Assembly: GCA_020438525.1 (NCBI GenBank)
Contig: JAGQUL010000350.1
Coordinates: 905 to 6,116 of the forward strand
Length of the DNA stretch: 5,212 bases
Source of the DNA: Thermoleophilia bacterium
Lineage (GTDB): Bacteria; Actinomycetota; Thermoleophilia; Gaiellales; SKUG01
Reading direction: 5' to 3'
Both the position numbers and the translations under genes were made by a program. Under the pieces are notes generated by a model. That model had not been told where the DNA came from and made no database searches. It saw nothing but the letters and a program-made list of their open reading frames with translations. Every line of letters begins with the position of its first letter. The stretch's first letter is position 1. Positions 4,961-5,212 of this stretch are shown one piece after another.

Positions 4961-5212
4961 TCAGTTCACCGTGCGCAGGTGGGGGCGGGGGCGGTCGGTC
5001 TCGGGCGCCGGGCTCGAGGCGCGCTGCGCGAGCGCGGCGTCGAGCACGCGCTCGGCGATCGTGCGCTTGTCGGCGAGCGGCACGTCGATCGGGGCGAGCC
5101 CGCCGGACCGCAGGATCGTCACCGCGTTGGTGGGGTGCTCGAACCCGGCGTCGGGGCGCGACACGTCGTTGGCGACGATCAGGTCGGCGCCCTTCTTCGC
5201 GAGCTTGGCCTT
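4961..5212 (-). CDS. coaBC: CoaBC C-terminal end (phosphopantothenate-cysteine ligase domain), 5' part outside window
   Basis: The last 83 residues of the bifunctional coenzyme A enzyme CoaBC (Dfp). The C-terminal CoaB domain joins 4'-phosphopantothenate to cysteine using CTP, and the CoaC domain then decarboxylates the product to 4'-phosphopantetheine. The frame is open from the right edge. It begins KAKLAKKGADLIVANDV, the lysine-rich KxKL segment and (I/V)VAND motif of CoaB, then GFEHPTNAVTIL and DVPLADKRTIAERVLDAAL, which match the usual CoaB ending (N-x-V-x-L, then S/A-DK-x-x-I/A-A). A Pro/Arg-rich tail (APETDRPRPHLRTVN) follows. The GTG at 5164 is an internal Val, not a start. The N-terminal CoaC domain should lie to the right of the window. 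The NRDE gene follows by one base. Confidence 0.9.
   Translation of the reverse strand, partial: KAKLAKKGADLIVANDVSRPDAGFEHPTNAVTILRSGGLAPIDVPLADKRTIAERVLDAALAQRASSPAPETDRPRPHLRTVN
4966..4970 (-). promoter_or_regulatory. Weak ribosome site of the NRDE gene, inside coaBC
   Basis: GGTGA on the minus strand lies 6 bases before ATG 4959, within the last codons of coaBC. The coaBC stop TGA (4963-4961) is separated from the NRDE ATG by a single base. Ribosomes finishing coaBC could therefore restart directly. Confidence 0.45.

Overview
The window is very GC-rich, with strong G/C bias at third codon positions and dense coding. It looks like chromosomal DNA of a high-GC actinobacterium. The best guess is Thermoleophilia (Solirubrobacterales or Patulibacter-like). 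That guess rests on the style of the secreted Ig-like protein, with its D-x-x-GN repeats and a C-terminal CPKCG beta-sandwich module, and on the N-to-V variant of the NRDE motif. It is inference; no marker gene is present.

Layout, left to right. (1) Bases 1-1592, minus strand: a methyl-accepting chemotaxis protein with two membrane segments, an extracytoplasmic helical sensor, up to three HAMP units and the signalling domain. The left edge cuts it just after the hairpin tip. (2) Bases 1605-1892: a divergent intergenic region with a weak sigma-28-like promoter candidate facing the chemoreceptor and a short inverted repeat plus a good ribosome binding site facing right. (3) Bases 1893-2366, plus strand: an unrecognised 157-residue protein with an Arg-rich N-terminal segment followed by a regular [Y/F]G repeat; it has no Asp, Glu, Lys or Trp. 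(4) Bases 2381-2442: a nested set of inverted repeats ending exactly at the next start codon. The innermost repeat resembles a CIRCE operator with a 6-base instead of 9-base spacer. (5) Bases 2443-4161, plus strand: a secreted 572-residue Ig-like repeat protein. (6) Bases 4174-4959, minus strand: an NRDE/TANGO2-family protein, convergent with gene 5 across a 12-base gap. (7) Bases 4961-5212, minus strand: the C-terminal end of CoaBC (coenzyme A synthesis), one base upstream of the NRDE gene and probably co-translated with it.

The window holds three functional themes: chemosensing on the left, two envelope or unknown proteins in the middle, and a housekeeping coaBC-NRDE pair on the right. No mobile element, CRISPR array, RNA gene or toxin/defence module is visible. 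The most unusual items are the charge-skewed FG/YG repeat protein and the nested, CIRCE-like dyad abutting the start of the secreted protein gene.
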